DNA from: Deltaproteobacteria bacterium CG11_big_fil_rev_8_21_14_0_20_42_23
GTDB taxonomy: Bacteria > UBA10199 > 2-02-FULL-44-16
Reading direction: 5' to 3'
Length of the DNA: 32,181 bases
Assembly: GCA_002796345.1 (NCBI GenBank)
Contig: PCXC01000018.1
Coordinates: 1-32,181, forward strand
Shown here: in pieces, positions 1 through 8,301 of the stretch
How positions within the stretch are numbered: position 1 is the stretch's first letter
Layout of the letters: each line of letters opens with the position of its first letter
Made by a program: the position numbers and the translations under genes
Notes under the pieces: model-generated
The model's input: the letters and a program-made list of their open reading frames with translations, nothing else
Database searches by the model: none
What the model was told of the DNA's origin: nothing

Positions 1-32
1 ATACGCTCATATTGAGCTTTTGTAAGTTCCAT
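1..32 (-). CDS. IS5-type transposase, N-terminal fragment (runs off the window)
   Basis: Reading the minus strand from an ATG at 32-30 gives MELTKAQYER and then the window ends. This N-terminus resembles the opening of many IS5-family DDE transposases, which typically begin M-E-L-(T/S)-x-x-Q-(Y/W)-E-R-I. A purine-rich GGGAGGG lies directly against the ATG, closer than a usual Shine-Dalgarno spacing. Only ten codons are visible, so family assignment rests on this short similarity plus the context: the plus-strand gene beginning at about 85 has lost its 5' part here. No catalytic residue can be seen. Confidence 0.55.
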   Translation of the reverse strand, partial: MELTKAQYER

Positions 33-84
33 CCCTCCCACATCTCACTTTATCTCTTCTTTGTCAATTAGTGTTAACACGCCC
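1..84 (-). mobile_element. Terminal part of an IS5-type insertion sequence
   Basis: The minus-strand transposase start at 32 is preceded by about 50 bases of non-coding DNA. Those bases end in a sequence reading GGGCGTGTTAACACTAATTG on the minus strand (84 to 65), which I take as the terminal inverted repeat. The next bases (85-86, TA, within CTAG) would be the target duplication expected of an IS5-group element. The other end of the IS lies outside the window, so neither the repeat nor the duplication can be confirmed. The plus-strand repeat-protein frame is open across the boundary but meets a stop at 23-25 inside the presumed IS. Confidence 0.5.
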
Positions 85-2764
85 TAGTTCTGCAACGAAT
101 GCTACCGAATCTGGAACACAACAAGTAACCGTAACGATTACCGATGATGACACTGCCGGGATGACAGTTGCGCAATCCGGAGACGCAACCAACGTTACTG
201 AAGGCAGTACTACAGATACTTTTAAGGTTGTGCTCGATTCAACTCCAACCGCAGATGTAACAGTTACTCTTACTGCAGATGACGAAACGAGTCTTGATAC
301 TTCCAGCTTAACGTTCACTTCAGAAAACTGGAACACAACTCAAACGGTAACCGTAACTACGGTTGACGATGATCTTGTAGAAGGTGCACATACGTCTACC
401 ATCAGCTTTAGTGTAGCAAGTGAAGATGCAGACTATAGCGATTTTTCTCTCACTGATATTACGGCAAACGTTACAGATGATGATTCAGCAGGTGTAAGCA
501 TTGCGGAATCTGGCGGAGCAACAAGTGTAACGGAAGGTTCGGTGACAGCAGATACTTATACCGTCGTGCTTACAAGTGAACCGACAGCAAACGTTGTGGT
601 TGTACCAACATCAGCCAGTGGAGCTCAAGCTTCTCCAGCTTCGCTCACCTTTACATCAGCAAACTGGGATACACCACAGACAGTTTCCGTGTTATCAGTA
701 GACAACAGTTTAGATGATGGAAACCAAACTATTATCATTACGCATGCAGCAAGCAGTGACGATACAGATTACGATGGAATTGAAATTAACGATGTAAATG
801 TAACTGTAGTTGATGATGATTCAGCTGGTGCAAGCATTAGCGAATCAAGTGGATCAACAAGTGTAGACATTGATGGAACCAGCGATACGTATACTCTTGT
901 TCTCACTTCACTTCCAAGCGCAAGTGTAACGGTTACTCTAAATGGCGGAACTGATGTAAGTGTTTCTCCAACAGCACTTACCTTCACCACCGCAAATTGG
1001 AATACTCCGCAAACCGTGACGGTAACCTGGAATGCGGCTACTGGAGATTCTGCAACTATTACGCACACTGCAGCAAGTGATGATGCAAGTTATAACGGAG
1101 TTTCTATTGCAAGTGTTACCGTGAGTATCACCGATGGAGAAACTGAATCGTGCGGAGATGGCCCAGTAGCAAGTGCTGGCAGCGATGTTGTGCTCAATGC
1201 AAGTGACACGGTGACCTTAAGTGGAGCAAGTTCAACTGGATGTAACTTAACGTACAGTTGGGCTATTACTTCAGGTGATGGAAGTGTAAGTAGTGCTACA
1301 AGTTCAACGCCAGTGTTTACTTCAGCTGGAGCTGGAACAAGCGTTGTTACCTTAACCGTGACTGATAGCAACAATGAGAGCAGCACCGACACCGTGAGCA
1401 TTGTGCAAGTAAGTCAGAACGTGACCGTTGTTACTCCAAGTGAACAAATTGTTTTGTCCGGTAGCAATTACAGCGTTAGCGAAACAGCACACGGTTCAGG
1501 AAGTATCACCTTAAGCTTCACGTATGATGGCAACGAATTCACGATCATTGTTCCAAACAGATCTGCTTCAAGTCTTGATTATAACATTGCCATTACCAAT
1601 GCGGGTTTTGTGGTGGTGTGTTTACCAGAAGCTTCAAGCCAAGAGGGGGTTTGCTACTTCTCGCAATCAACAGCCGATACCCTTTCAGGCTTGTATGAAC
1701 TGAACGAACGAAAAAGTACTCCATCAGCATTTAACACTGTAAGTGGATCTCAATCGGGAGATCGGCTTGGACATGGCATTGGATCAAACAACGCCGGAGA
1801 TCACGTTTACATCTCAGCGCCAGGAGCTTCAACTAATGGGATCATCAGAATTTATGAACTTGTAGACGGAAGTCAACCAACGGAAACAGGAAGTGTGTTT
1901 GGAAGTTTAGATTATCCAGCATGATCAGCCTTTAGAAATGGATTTGTGCTTGAAGATGCAGACAGTATTTTCTTTGGAGATTGTAACGCTTCATCAAATG
2001 AGCAGCTTAACTTAAGTGCTTCAGCATCGGGAGATAGCGGTACAGACTTAGAATCCCGCGGACTCAGTGATGGAGAAATGCCATACATCTTTATGCAGTC
2101 TGTTGTAGATTTGGGAAGCAGCGTCAATCTTTCTACAAGCGATCCTGACCTCACGGTTGATTGTACCAACTGCGCGCTCCAAGGCAGTGCCTTTGGCGAC
2201 GTGAACAATGATGGAGAAGATGACATGCTGTTGTGCACAAGTGATGCGGCGTACATCATGTATGGCCCGCACTCACTCAGCGTAGCTCTTAGCTTAGATG
2301 ACGCCGATGTAACCATCAGCAACGATGTGGGTGATGCTTCATTCTGCCAATCTTCATCAATAGCTGATGTTACAGGAGACGGTGTTGCCGATATGGTGAT
2401 TGGTGGAGAAAATTCACTTTACGTTGTTTATGGATCGTCAGGTTTGTCAGCCAGCATTTCATTGGCATCAAGTTCTGTAGTGAATATCATCAGCGGAGTT
2501 GGTGTGGGTGATGACATCTTGATTAAGAGTGATTCCATTTCCATTTATTCAAGCGATGCAAAACAATATACCATTGGAGGAAGCAGTTCGATCAGTGGAA
2601 CATCTGACGGTGCTTCAGGCGCTGCAGGCAATTATCTTGGATGTCAACTAGGATCCGGCGGAAATCTAGATATGTCACCACTTGCCGTTTTCGCCTTCTT
2701 TCTCACAGGCCTCATTTTCTTCCGAATAAAAAGCACCAACCATGCAAGTGAAGACGCAGCTTAA
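85..2764 (+). pseudogene. Broken secreted repeat protein (Calx-beta-like, PKD-like, FG-GAP, C-terminal anchor)
   Basis: One reading frame runs from the IS junction to 2764, interrupted only by TGA at 1922-1924. Domain order: the tail of one repeat, then three repeats of about 107-112 residues (143-1132) carrying NW(N/D)T(P/T)QTV(T/S)V and a DDD(S/T)AG boundary. A PKD-like segment follows (about 1160-1420, with YSWAITSGDG and VVTLTVTDS), and then FG-GAP-like repeats with calcium-binding loops (DVNNDGEDD near 2200, DVTGDGVAD near 2365). The C-terminus has a hydrophobic stretch (SPLAVFAFFLTGLIFF) followed by R-I-K. These are features of large exported surface proteins that bind ligands or other cells. 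The gene has no start codon with a ribosome site and no signal peptide, because its 5' part was removed at the IS. The frame restarts at ATG 1946 only by chance. A sequencing error could explain the TGA but not the lost 5' end. Confidence 0.8.
143..1132 (+). repeat. Three tandem Calx-beta-like repeats of 107-112 codons
   Basis: Units start at the DDD(S/T)AG boundary codons at 143, 476 and 812, and the third ends near 1132 (periods 333, 336 and 321 bases). Each contains the signature T(F)(T)..NW(N/D)T(P/T)QTV(T/S)V about 60 residues in. Similar units occur in large bacterial adhesin-like proteins. The DNA identity between units is modest, so they are old duplications. Confidence 0.75.
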
Positions 2765-2789
2765 GTCTGCAAGCCGTTCACCCTCGCTT

Positions 2790-3923
2790 TTATAAGAAGA
2801 GCATTCCCGTAGTAGGCATAGCTGCGCGAGCTGCAGCGCCTAGTCCGTATGAGGTTCCATCTAGTGCAGGAAGTTGTACTTGCAATGTAGAGCGAGCAAA
2901 GCGTTGTTCTCCAGCGCTTGCACTCCATGTACTTCTTGGATGTACCGTTAAAGCCCCGAAAGTAATTCGTCTATCTGTGACATCGCTTATTCCAACAGCA
3001 TGTTTGAAAGAAGGGAGTGAGCTTTGAACACTGAGAAGGCCTGTTGCACCATCTGTTTTTATAGTGATGCTTTTTTCAAGACTTGGATGTGCTGATGATG
3101 CTGCAAGTCGTATTAAATCTAAGGTGAAAATTGCCAGGTTTATGGGATTTTCAGTTACGATGTCAGTTCCTTCAGAGAGAAGTGTTGTTTGAGGAAGAAT
3201 TCCTTCACCGTTGAATCTCGTTCTTAGAAGATATTGAAGCGATTGGTGTTGAGCTAAAGCGGCTCTGAATTCATCTGCAGTATCAAGTGCTGTCGCATCG
3301 AAAGAGCGTAACCATTCTATCGTAGCTTGCCCAAGTGCTAAATGTGTATTGCGTTGATAACGAAATTCAGGAAGATTTTTTATATCATCTCTTTTATAGC
3401 CTTCAATTTCTTCCAAAGCTTTATCTGGTGAAAAATATTTTGCAAAAGAAGTGAGAAGGGTGTTCACGGCAAGTCTTGCAACTTGTATATTCGCGCCCTC
3501 TCGTGTCTCTAAAGCTCCAAGCAGATCTGCGAGAGCGTGTTCAAATTTAATGACATCCGCACACACTTGCCCCCAGAAAAAAAGATTGGCTCCTGGCCAA
3601 GTGCCTATTTGCCTGCGTTGTCCAAGGAAGGTTTTAAAATATTTTTCTACCTCATCAAAGTTTGCTCGGTGAGGTAGAAGTCCCTTTGTAAAAAAAGCTC
3701 TTGCTTCGGTACGATCTCGAAAACAAGCTTGGTCACGTGCCCACAATGCAAAATGTGTCCTATATGCTTTATAAGCTTCGCTTCCAGCAGTGCCTTCAGT
3801 TTCAAGATAAAGCGATTCTAAAGACTCATCATATAATCTAAACATTAAATCTGTATGTGCAAGTATTGGTGTTTGAACTTGAATAATGGTGACTCTTTCA
3901 TCCGGTATTACCGCTGGTCTCAT
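2790..3923 (-). CDS. Hypothetical protein, family A: helical N-terminus with possible degenerate GHKL-type C-terminus
   Basis: 377 residues from the ATG at 3923, chosen because AAGGAAGGA sits 6-7 bases upstream; an in-frame GTG 16 codons earlier has no such site. No signal peptide or membrane segment. I do not recognise the family. It shares blocks with the products at 4068-5276 and 12989-14080. These are a motif near residue 110 (FWGQVCADVIKFEHALADLL), an EFRAALAQHQSLQYLL helix, a block NPINLAIFTLDLIRLAA, and a final strand TLQVQLPAL. The last two lie where histidine-kinase ATPase domains have their N-box helix and last strand, but the catalytic Asn and the glycine boxes are not evident. It is last in a minus-strand cluster, 144 bases after its relative. 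Function unknown; a degenerate kinase-like or scaffold fold is only a guess. Confidence 0.8.
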   Translation of the reverse strand: MRPAVIPDERVTIIQVQTPILAHTDLMFRLYDESLESLYLETEGTAGSEAYKAYRTHFALWARDQACFRDRTEARAFFTKGLLPHRANFDEVEKYFKTFLGQRRQIGTWPGANLFFWGQVCADVIKFEHALADLLGALETREGANIQVARLAVNTLLTSFAKYFSPDKALEEIEGYKRDDIKNLPEFRYQRNTHLALGQATIEWLRSFDATALDTADEFRAALAQHQSLQYLLRTRFNGEGILPQTTLLSEGTDIVTENPINLAIFTLDLIRLAASSAHPSLEKSITIKTDGATGLLSVQSSLPSFKHAVGISDVTDRRITFGALTVHPRSTWSASAGEQRFARSTLQVQLPALDGTSYGLGAAARAAMPTTGMLFL

Positions 3924-4067
3924 AACATTTCCTTCCTTCAAAAGCTTAACATCACTGTAATTGCCGCTCACTTAGTGCGTTGCGGCTGCTATATCAACTC
4001 TTTTTTACCTTAGCATTCTTAAACCAGCCATTGGCAGTGATGGTGGGTTCACGGAACTTGCTTGTTA

Positions 4068-5276
4068 TCATTTTTCACCTGTCCCGAAGCCACCTATCAA
4101 AGTTCCCGTTGATGTGGAAGCTGTGTCGAGGTGTGGAGTGCTTGTGTCTTGATTTTTCTGTCTTGCGATTTCTGGAATGACAAGAGAAAGGCGTGAGTGA
4201 TATCCAACAGCTTGTTGTTCTGCACTTGCTTCCTCTACGGTCAGTTGAGCATTGGGATGAATTTCTTTTGCAGCTTCAGCTAATGCTGCTTTTGCGGCGT
4301 CACTGTTTTCATATCCAGCAAAAAGATTGTAAGAAGTATCCAATATCAGCAGAGCATTTGGCATCTGATGTGGGATAAGAATTTCCAGTTGATGAGACTT
4401 GCGCATCGCTAAAGCACCCACCATACGCAAAACTTCAAGCAGAAAAATTTTTACTTCAATTGGCTTATCCGTTTGAAGTTCGGCTAATTCTGAATGTGCC
4501 GTTATTCTTGTAGCATAGTCTATAGCTACACTTGCTGCTTCCAAGTGTTTTATAAAGCTTGAAACACTTTGATGCTGTTCAAAGAATACATTGCTCAGAC
4601 GAAGAAAGGCGTTGTAAGCATCTGATCCCACTTTGCCTTGGTTGATATACAAATCTCTTAAATTAGCATGTGCATTGTACAGATAAAGTGCAGCTAATCT
4701 GCCAATGTGAAAATGATGATCGGCCTCAAAGGAATCGCCAGCTGAAGAGAGTGTATAAAGATTTAAGGTATCAGTTTCATATCTTGTGAGTTGGTCAAAG
4801 AGTTCTTTCAACTCTATTGCATTGTCGGTTGTAGGATTTCTTCTTTTTTCAGCTGCCGAAAAACCAAAGCTGCGCAGGATACTTTCGTAAAAAATATAGT
4901 CACGCAAAACAATTCCCCATACATCATCTGCTGCTACTGCACCGTGACTTGTGGTGCGAAAAAACCGGTGAAAGTGATATTCCAAAGTATCGTGAGGTTG
5001 TACAGTTCCCCCAGCTGTTCTTTCACACATGAACTTTGCATCATTTCTCTCAAAGGCAGTTTGAAAACGATCCAAGGCTGAAGGTAGAGTGTTTGGAAAG
5101 GGACCAGCGAAATCTCTTGCTGTTCGCACGTGCCTGTAAACGGTATCAGAGAAAAGATTGTAAGCACTTTGCTGCGCCCTTGAATCACTTGCCCCGGTCC
5201 AAAGCTGATAAAGTTCATGAGCTCTAAAAGCTGTATACCCTGCACGTGCTTGACCTGGTTTCAGTACAAGAAACAT
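4068..5276 (-). CDS. Hypothetical protein, family B (relative of 2790-3923 and 12989-14080)
   Basis: 402 residues from the ATG at 5276, which has GGAG five bases upstream. A TTG five codons earlier is less likely. The shared blocks are VWGIVLRDYIFYESILRSFG (near residue 125), a DAYNAFLRLSNVFFEQHQS helix, KPIEVKIFLLEVLRMVGAL, and a final strand RLSLVIPEI before a low-complexity Ser/Thr/Gly tail. The N-terminal half is mostly helical and rich in Tyr, Phe and His. No signal peptide, zinc site or catalytic motif is visible. It begins 30 bases after the acyltransferase stop and probably shares its transcript. I cannot assign a function. Confidence 0.8.
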   Translation of the reverse strand: MFLVLKPGQARAGYTAFRAHELYQLWTGASDSRAQQSAYNLFSDTVYRHVRTARDFAGPFPNTLPSALDRFQTAFERNDAKFMCERTAGGTVQPHDTLEYHFHRFFRTTSHGAVAADDVWGIVLRDYIFYESILRSFGFSAAEKRRNPTTDNAIELKELFDQLTRYETDTLNLYTLSSAGDSFEADHHFHIGRLAALYLYNAHANLRDLYINQGKVGSDAYNAFLRLSNVFFEQHQSVSSFIKHLEAASVAIDYATRITAHSELAELQTDKPIEVKIFLLEVLRMVGALAMRKSHQLEILIPHQMPNALLILDTSYNLFAGYENSDAAKAALAEAAKEIHPNAQLTVEEASAEQQAVGYHSRLSLVIPEIARQKNQDTSTPHLDTASTSTGTLIGGFGTGEK

Positions 5277-5306
5277 AACCACTCCATCCAAACGATAAAA
5301 ATATCG

Positions 5307-6302
5307 TTATTCCCAAATAGTATCACGCTGTTCGAGTTCTTTTTCGAGCATTTGTGAAAGAAGTTGCTTCATTTTTTCAGCTTCGGCTGAAAAATAATCA
5401 GCGCGCTCTAAATCAGCCGTAGAAGGCGTTTTAGGGCGAATGGGTTTTCCAAAAACGATGGTCCATTTCGTGGGAAGCGGAATAAGCCCAAGTGGCCCAA
5501 GCCAAGGAAAGGTAGAAGTGGCGGGGAGATAGGGAAGTCCAAGGTAGTGCGCGAAGCTTTCATTTTTCTCTAAAAGTGGGCTCGATTCTTCGGCCCCAAT
5601 AACAGCCACGGGAACAATAGGCGCATTATGCTCCAGCGCGAGCTTCACAAAACCACCGCGTCCAAACGATTGCAGCTGATAGCGATGTTGATAATCTTTC
5701 GAGAGTCCCTTTACCCCTTCCGGAAAAAGTAAAACCTGTTCGTTATGCGACAAGAGGTGTTTCGCATTTTGAATTGAAGCGGGCAAACCTCCTACAAGCC
5801 GCATAAATGCTGCGCCTCCGGGAAGGTTGAACACAAAATCATCTACTAAGTAGCGCGTTTGTCGCGCCGCTTTGGTGTGGTTGAAAAGTGCGCAGGTGAT
5901 CATGCCCGCATCAAAGGGAATGAGGCCAGAGTGATTGGCAATAAACAAGGCTCCCTTTTTTTGCGGAATATGTTCAGCACCTTTTACGGTAACTCGAAAA
6001 TAGTGATGATAAAAAAACTGCGAAAAAATACGAATGAGCGAAATAATATTTTGGCTTTTCCCTTCTTCATCAATGTCGGAGGTGAGCTCATCAAAAAATG
6101 CCGAAGACTTTCCAATATACTGCGAAAAAGTTTGATAGGCCTTAAAGACTTCTGGCTGCGAAGAAACAAACTGTAAAAAAGAAAGGTTAAGTTCTTGAAA
6201 GTGTTTGCTTTGCGAAAAATCGGCAAAAAGATGTTTTAAAAATTCTTTGAACAAAAGAAAATCGGAACTCACACGCTTTGGAGTAAAATAAGGCTGGGAC
6301 AT
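5307..6302 (-). CDS. PlsC-type (LPLAT/MGAT-like) acyltransferase
   Basis: 331 residues. The family transfers acyl chains to glycerol lipids or other lipid acceptors at the inner membrane. The acceptor/catalytic motif is seen as NHSGLIPFD (near residue 123), the H-S-G-x-x-P-x-D form found in MGAT-like members rather than the strict HX4D of PlsC. The second motif FPEGVKG (near 195) matches the FPEG block, and PIVPVAVIGAEE (near 231) the substrate-pocket strand. The N-terminal 110 residues precede the catalytic domain and are helical, with no clear family match. There is no strong ribosome site. It lies 16 bases after the membrane protein gene on the same strand and 30 before family B, suggesting one operon. 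Exact substrate cannot be read from sequence. Confidence 0.85.
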   Translation of the reverse strand: MSQPYFTPKRVSSDFLLFKEFLKHLFADFSQSKHFQELNLSFLQFVSSQPEVFKAYQTFSQYIGKSSAFFDELTSDIDEEGKSQNIISLIRIFSQFFYHHYFRVTVKGAEHIPQKKGALFIANHSGLIPFDAGMITCALFNHTKAARQTRYLVDDFVFNLPGGAAFMRLVGGLPASIQNAKHLLSHNEQVLLFPEGVKGLSKDYQHRYQLQSFGRGGFVKLALEHNAPIVPVAVIGAEESSPLLEKNESFAHYLGLPYLPATSTFPWLGPLGLIPLPTKWTIVFGKPIRPKTPSTADLERADYFSAEAEKMKQLLSQMLEKELEQRDTIWE

Positions 6303-6318
6303 GGCAGGGGTTTAACGT

Positions 6319-6771
6319 CTAAAAGTGAGAAGGTCTACTTCTTTTTGCCTGAGAATAATAATGGAGGGTGACCAAAAAGAGAATGGCGTCCACAATTCCC
6401 GAAACCAAGTAGAGAAAAAGAGGAGTTGAGGTGTAAAAGACATACAGGAAAGCCAGTGTAGACGTAGCTTTGGCGACTAAGATAACGCTGGCATAGTGAA
6501 TATGACGCAGGTTGTTATTTGCAGCTTTTAGTGCGCAGTAGCTCAAAACAAAAAACGAAGACAAGCCCAAGACAAACCAAAACTGAAAATCACTTGCAGA
6601 TGTTGCAGTATGTTTCCAGTGAAAAAAAGTAATTCCAATTTGACTGACGTAGTTGAAAATCCATTCAGAAAAGAAAAGAAAAGCGAACGCAAAGAAGAGA
6701 TAAACAAGCCCAAGTAATCGCATAAAGGCAACAAAATTTCTCTCTTGTTTGGTAAAACCAGCATCCCTCAT
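6319..6771 (-). CDS. Small four-helix integral membrane protein of unknown function
   Basis: 150 residues with four hydrophobic segments at roughly 14-36, 60-84, 93-112 and 116-137, separated by short polar loops. The Lys/Arg-rich C-terminus (QAKRSRPSHF) suggests cytoplasmic ends by the positive-inside rule. No motif of a known transporter or enzyme is recognised. It is the first gene of the minus-strand cluster, 16 bases before the acyltransferase, so a lipid or envelope role is possible but only inferred from position. The ATG at 6771 has no obvious Shine-Dalgarno sequence. Confidence 0.7.
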   Translation of the reverse strand: MRDAGFTKQERNFVAFMRLLGLVYLFFAFAFLFFSEWIFNYVSQIGITFFHWKHTATSASDFQFWFVLGLSSFFVLSYCALKAANNNLRHIHYASVILVAKATSTLAFLYVFYTSTPLFLYLVSGIVDAILFLVTLHYYSQAKRSRPSHF

Positions 6772-6811
6772 GGTTGGTTTGATTCGCAGATGAGATCTAA
6801 AAAGTCAATGA

Positions 6812-6848
6812 ATAGTTCAATGGTTCAAGAGGGCAATGGGACAATAGT
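6812..6848. repeat. Dispersed repeat, longer copy (ATAGTTCAATGG ... CAATGGGACAATAGT)
   Basis: ATAGTTCAATGG at 6812-6823 and CAATGGGACAATAGT at 6834-6848 both recur, fused, at 29463-29483. The copy here has 16 extra bases in the middle that partly duplicate the CAATGG core. Both copies sit next to a larger inverted-repeat element. Confidence 0.6.
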
Positions 6849-7037
6849 GAAATCAGAAGCGAAGCGGTACTGATTTCCAGTTCGAGAGAAATATTCTTTC
6901 CTTTGTGAGAGCGCACTTTTGAGGCCTTCATCTCTCTGACAGCCATAAAGAAAATGATGAAGGCCGAAATGTTGGATGAAATTTCCGCGGCGCTTGAGCG
7001 GAAATTTCAGAGCGACGCAAAGGAAAGAATATTTCTC
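6849..7037. repeat. Multi-stem inverted-repeat element upstream of alr
   Basis: Four perfect inverted repeats are visible. An 8-bp stem pairs 6849-6856 with 6870-6877. A 20-bp stem pairs 6886-6905 with 7018-7037. Enclosed in it are a 10-bp stem (6923-6932 with 6956-6965) and a 12-bp stem (6977-6988 with 6998-7009). Folded as RNA or single-stranded DNA, the last three make a three-way junction. The length and perfection of the outer stem are well beyond chance. It could be a miniature mobile element or a structured leader or small RNA; no family is recognised. Confidence 0.7.
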
Positions 7038-7137
7038 ACACAATTCAAAATCAATTCCCGGAGCCGGAGTTTGACTTTCGTGGAGTGTATTGATATTTCC
7101 CCGCGTTCATCTTTTTCATCTGGAATGTGGAGTTTTT

Positions 7138-8301
7138 GTGACAGTTTTTCCAAAACAAGTTTTGCGACCAACTTACGCTGAAATAAATTTGTCGGCGCTT
7201 GTTTCAAATTTTCAATTACTTTCCCGTCTTCTTCCAAAAAATACCGAAATCTTAGCCATGGTAAAAGCCGATGCCTATGGTCATGGTGTTTTGCCTGTTG
7301 CAAAAACTTTGTTGCAGTTTGGTGTTGCCGGTTTTGGCGTTGCTACTATTGAAGAAGGCATCGAGCTGCGGCAAGCAGGAATTGATTGCCCAGTTTTGGT
7401 GATGGGTGGTTTGCTGGGTTTGGGTGAGCATGCCGCAGAAGCCATGATTGCCGCGGGTTTAACGCCTGTGATTCATTCAGCTGATGGGGTTCGATTGCTA
7501 AACGAAGCGTGCGCGCGATGTGGAAAAAAGCTAAAGGTGCATCTCAAAATCGATACCGGCATGGGCCGGCTTGGTGTGCGCCCAGAGGCTTTGGCCTTGG
7601 TGTTGGCGCGCTTGAAGCAAGCCCTACATTTGCAACTTGAAGGAGTGATGACGCACTTTGCTGAAGCTGATAATGAGAGCAGAACAGCAGAACAAATTGC
7701 AGGATTTGAAAAAGCCATGAAGAGCATCAAAGATTTTTTTCCCCATATTTCTGTATGGCATGCTGCAAATTCACAAACCATCATTCGCAAACAAGGTGTC
7801 AATCTTTCAGCTTCAGAAAAATGGTGGGCACGCCCGGGAATAGCGCTCTACGGCTCAAGTTGCGGAGTGCCGCTTCCAAAAGAGGAAAAGCTTGAACCTG
7901 TTATGAGCATCAAAAGTCAGTTAGCGCTTATCAAAAGAGTTCCAGCCGGTTCCAAAATTAGCTACGGTGGAACATATGTATGCAAACGTGAAACACGGCT
8001 AGCTGTTGTTCCAGTTGGATATGCCGATGGTTACCCTTGGAGACTATCGGGAAAAGCGTTTGCGTTGGTGCAAGAAACCCGAGTTCCCGTTATCGGCAGA
8101 GTGACCATGGATATGATTATGCTGGACATCACCGATCTTCCACAAAGCAAAATTGGAGATGAAGTGGTGTTGCTTGGAAAACAAGGTGCGGCATTTATTG
8201 GTGTGGATGAACTTTCGAATTGGGCTGGTGTAATTCCATACGAAGTGTTAAGCGGAGTTTCAAAACGTATTCCACGCATTTATGTGAGTTCAGCATGTTA
8301 A
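7138..8301 (+). CDS. alr: Alanine racemase
   Basis: 387 residues; interconverts L- and D-alanine with pyridoxal phosphate, supplying D-alanine for peptidoglycan. The PLP lysine is K43 in MVKADAYGHG and the second catalytic base is Y276 in ISYGGTY. The C-terminal domain shows VPVGYADGY and GRVTMDMIMLDIT. The start is the GTG at 7138, with GGAG five bases upstream, which places R-P-T-Y-A-E-I-N at residue 10 as usual for the family; the earlier TTG at 7090 has no site. The stop codon lies inside the first codons of mlaE (ATGTTAA overlap), so the two are translationally coupled. Confidence 0.97.
   Translation: MTVFPKQVLRPTYAEINLSALVSNFQLLSRLLPKNTEILAMVKADAYGHGVLPVAKTLLQFGVAGFGVATIEEGIELRQAGIDCPVLVMGGLLGLGEHAAEAMIAAGLTPVIHSADGVRLLNEACARCGKKLKVHLKIDTGMGRLGVRPEALALVLARLKQALHLQLEGVMTHFAEADNESRTAEQIAGFEKAMKSIKDFFPHISVWHAANSQTIIRKQGVNLSASEKWWARPGIALYGSSCGVPLPKEEKLEPVMSIKSQLALIKRVPAGSKISYGGTYVCKRETRLAVVPVGYADGYPWRLSGKAFALVQETRVPVIGRVTMDMIMLDITDLPQSKIGDEVVLLGKQGAAFIGVDELSNWAGVIPYEVLSGVSKRIPRIYVSSAC

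Larger units (their letters stand above)
6772..7137. other. Non-coding 366-base gap with a dispersed repeat and structured inverted repeats
   Basis: This gap between two divergent genes contains no convincing gene. Frames that stay open here have no ribosome site and no recognisable product. It holds the repeat copy at 6812-6848 and the multi-stem element at 6849-7037, followed by about 100 bases of leader before the alr start. Promoters for both flanking genes should be here, but I could not identify a convincing pair. Confidence 0.6.

Noticed and set aside
143-1132. CRISPR-like or tandem DNA repeat array
   Set aside because: The periodicity of about 330 bases is protein-domain repetition with diverged DNA, not short identical repeats with spacers.
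1922-1924. TGA decoded as selenocysteine, Trp or Gly
   Set aside because: TGA ends other intact genes here (mlaF, mlaD, the ORF ending at 14080), no SECIS-like hairpin was noticed after it, and the gene is already truncated by the IS, so a nonsense mutation or sequence error is simpler.
7007-7303. Minus-strand ORFs over the alr leader and 5' end
   Set aside because: They are antisense to the conserved alr coding sequence and the inverted-repeat element, with no recognisable product or ribosome site.
8220-8294. Longer MlaE start inside alr
   Set aside because: It would overlap alr by 80 bases in another frame; the ATG at 8295 overlapping the alr stop fits coupled translation and the normal MlaE length.
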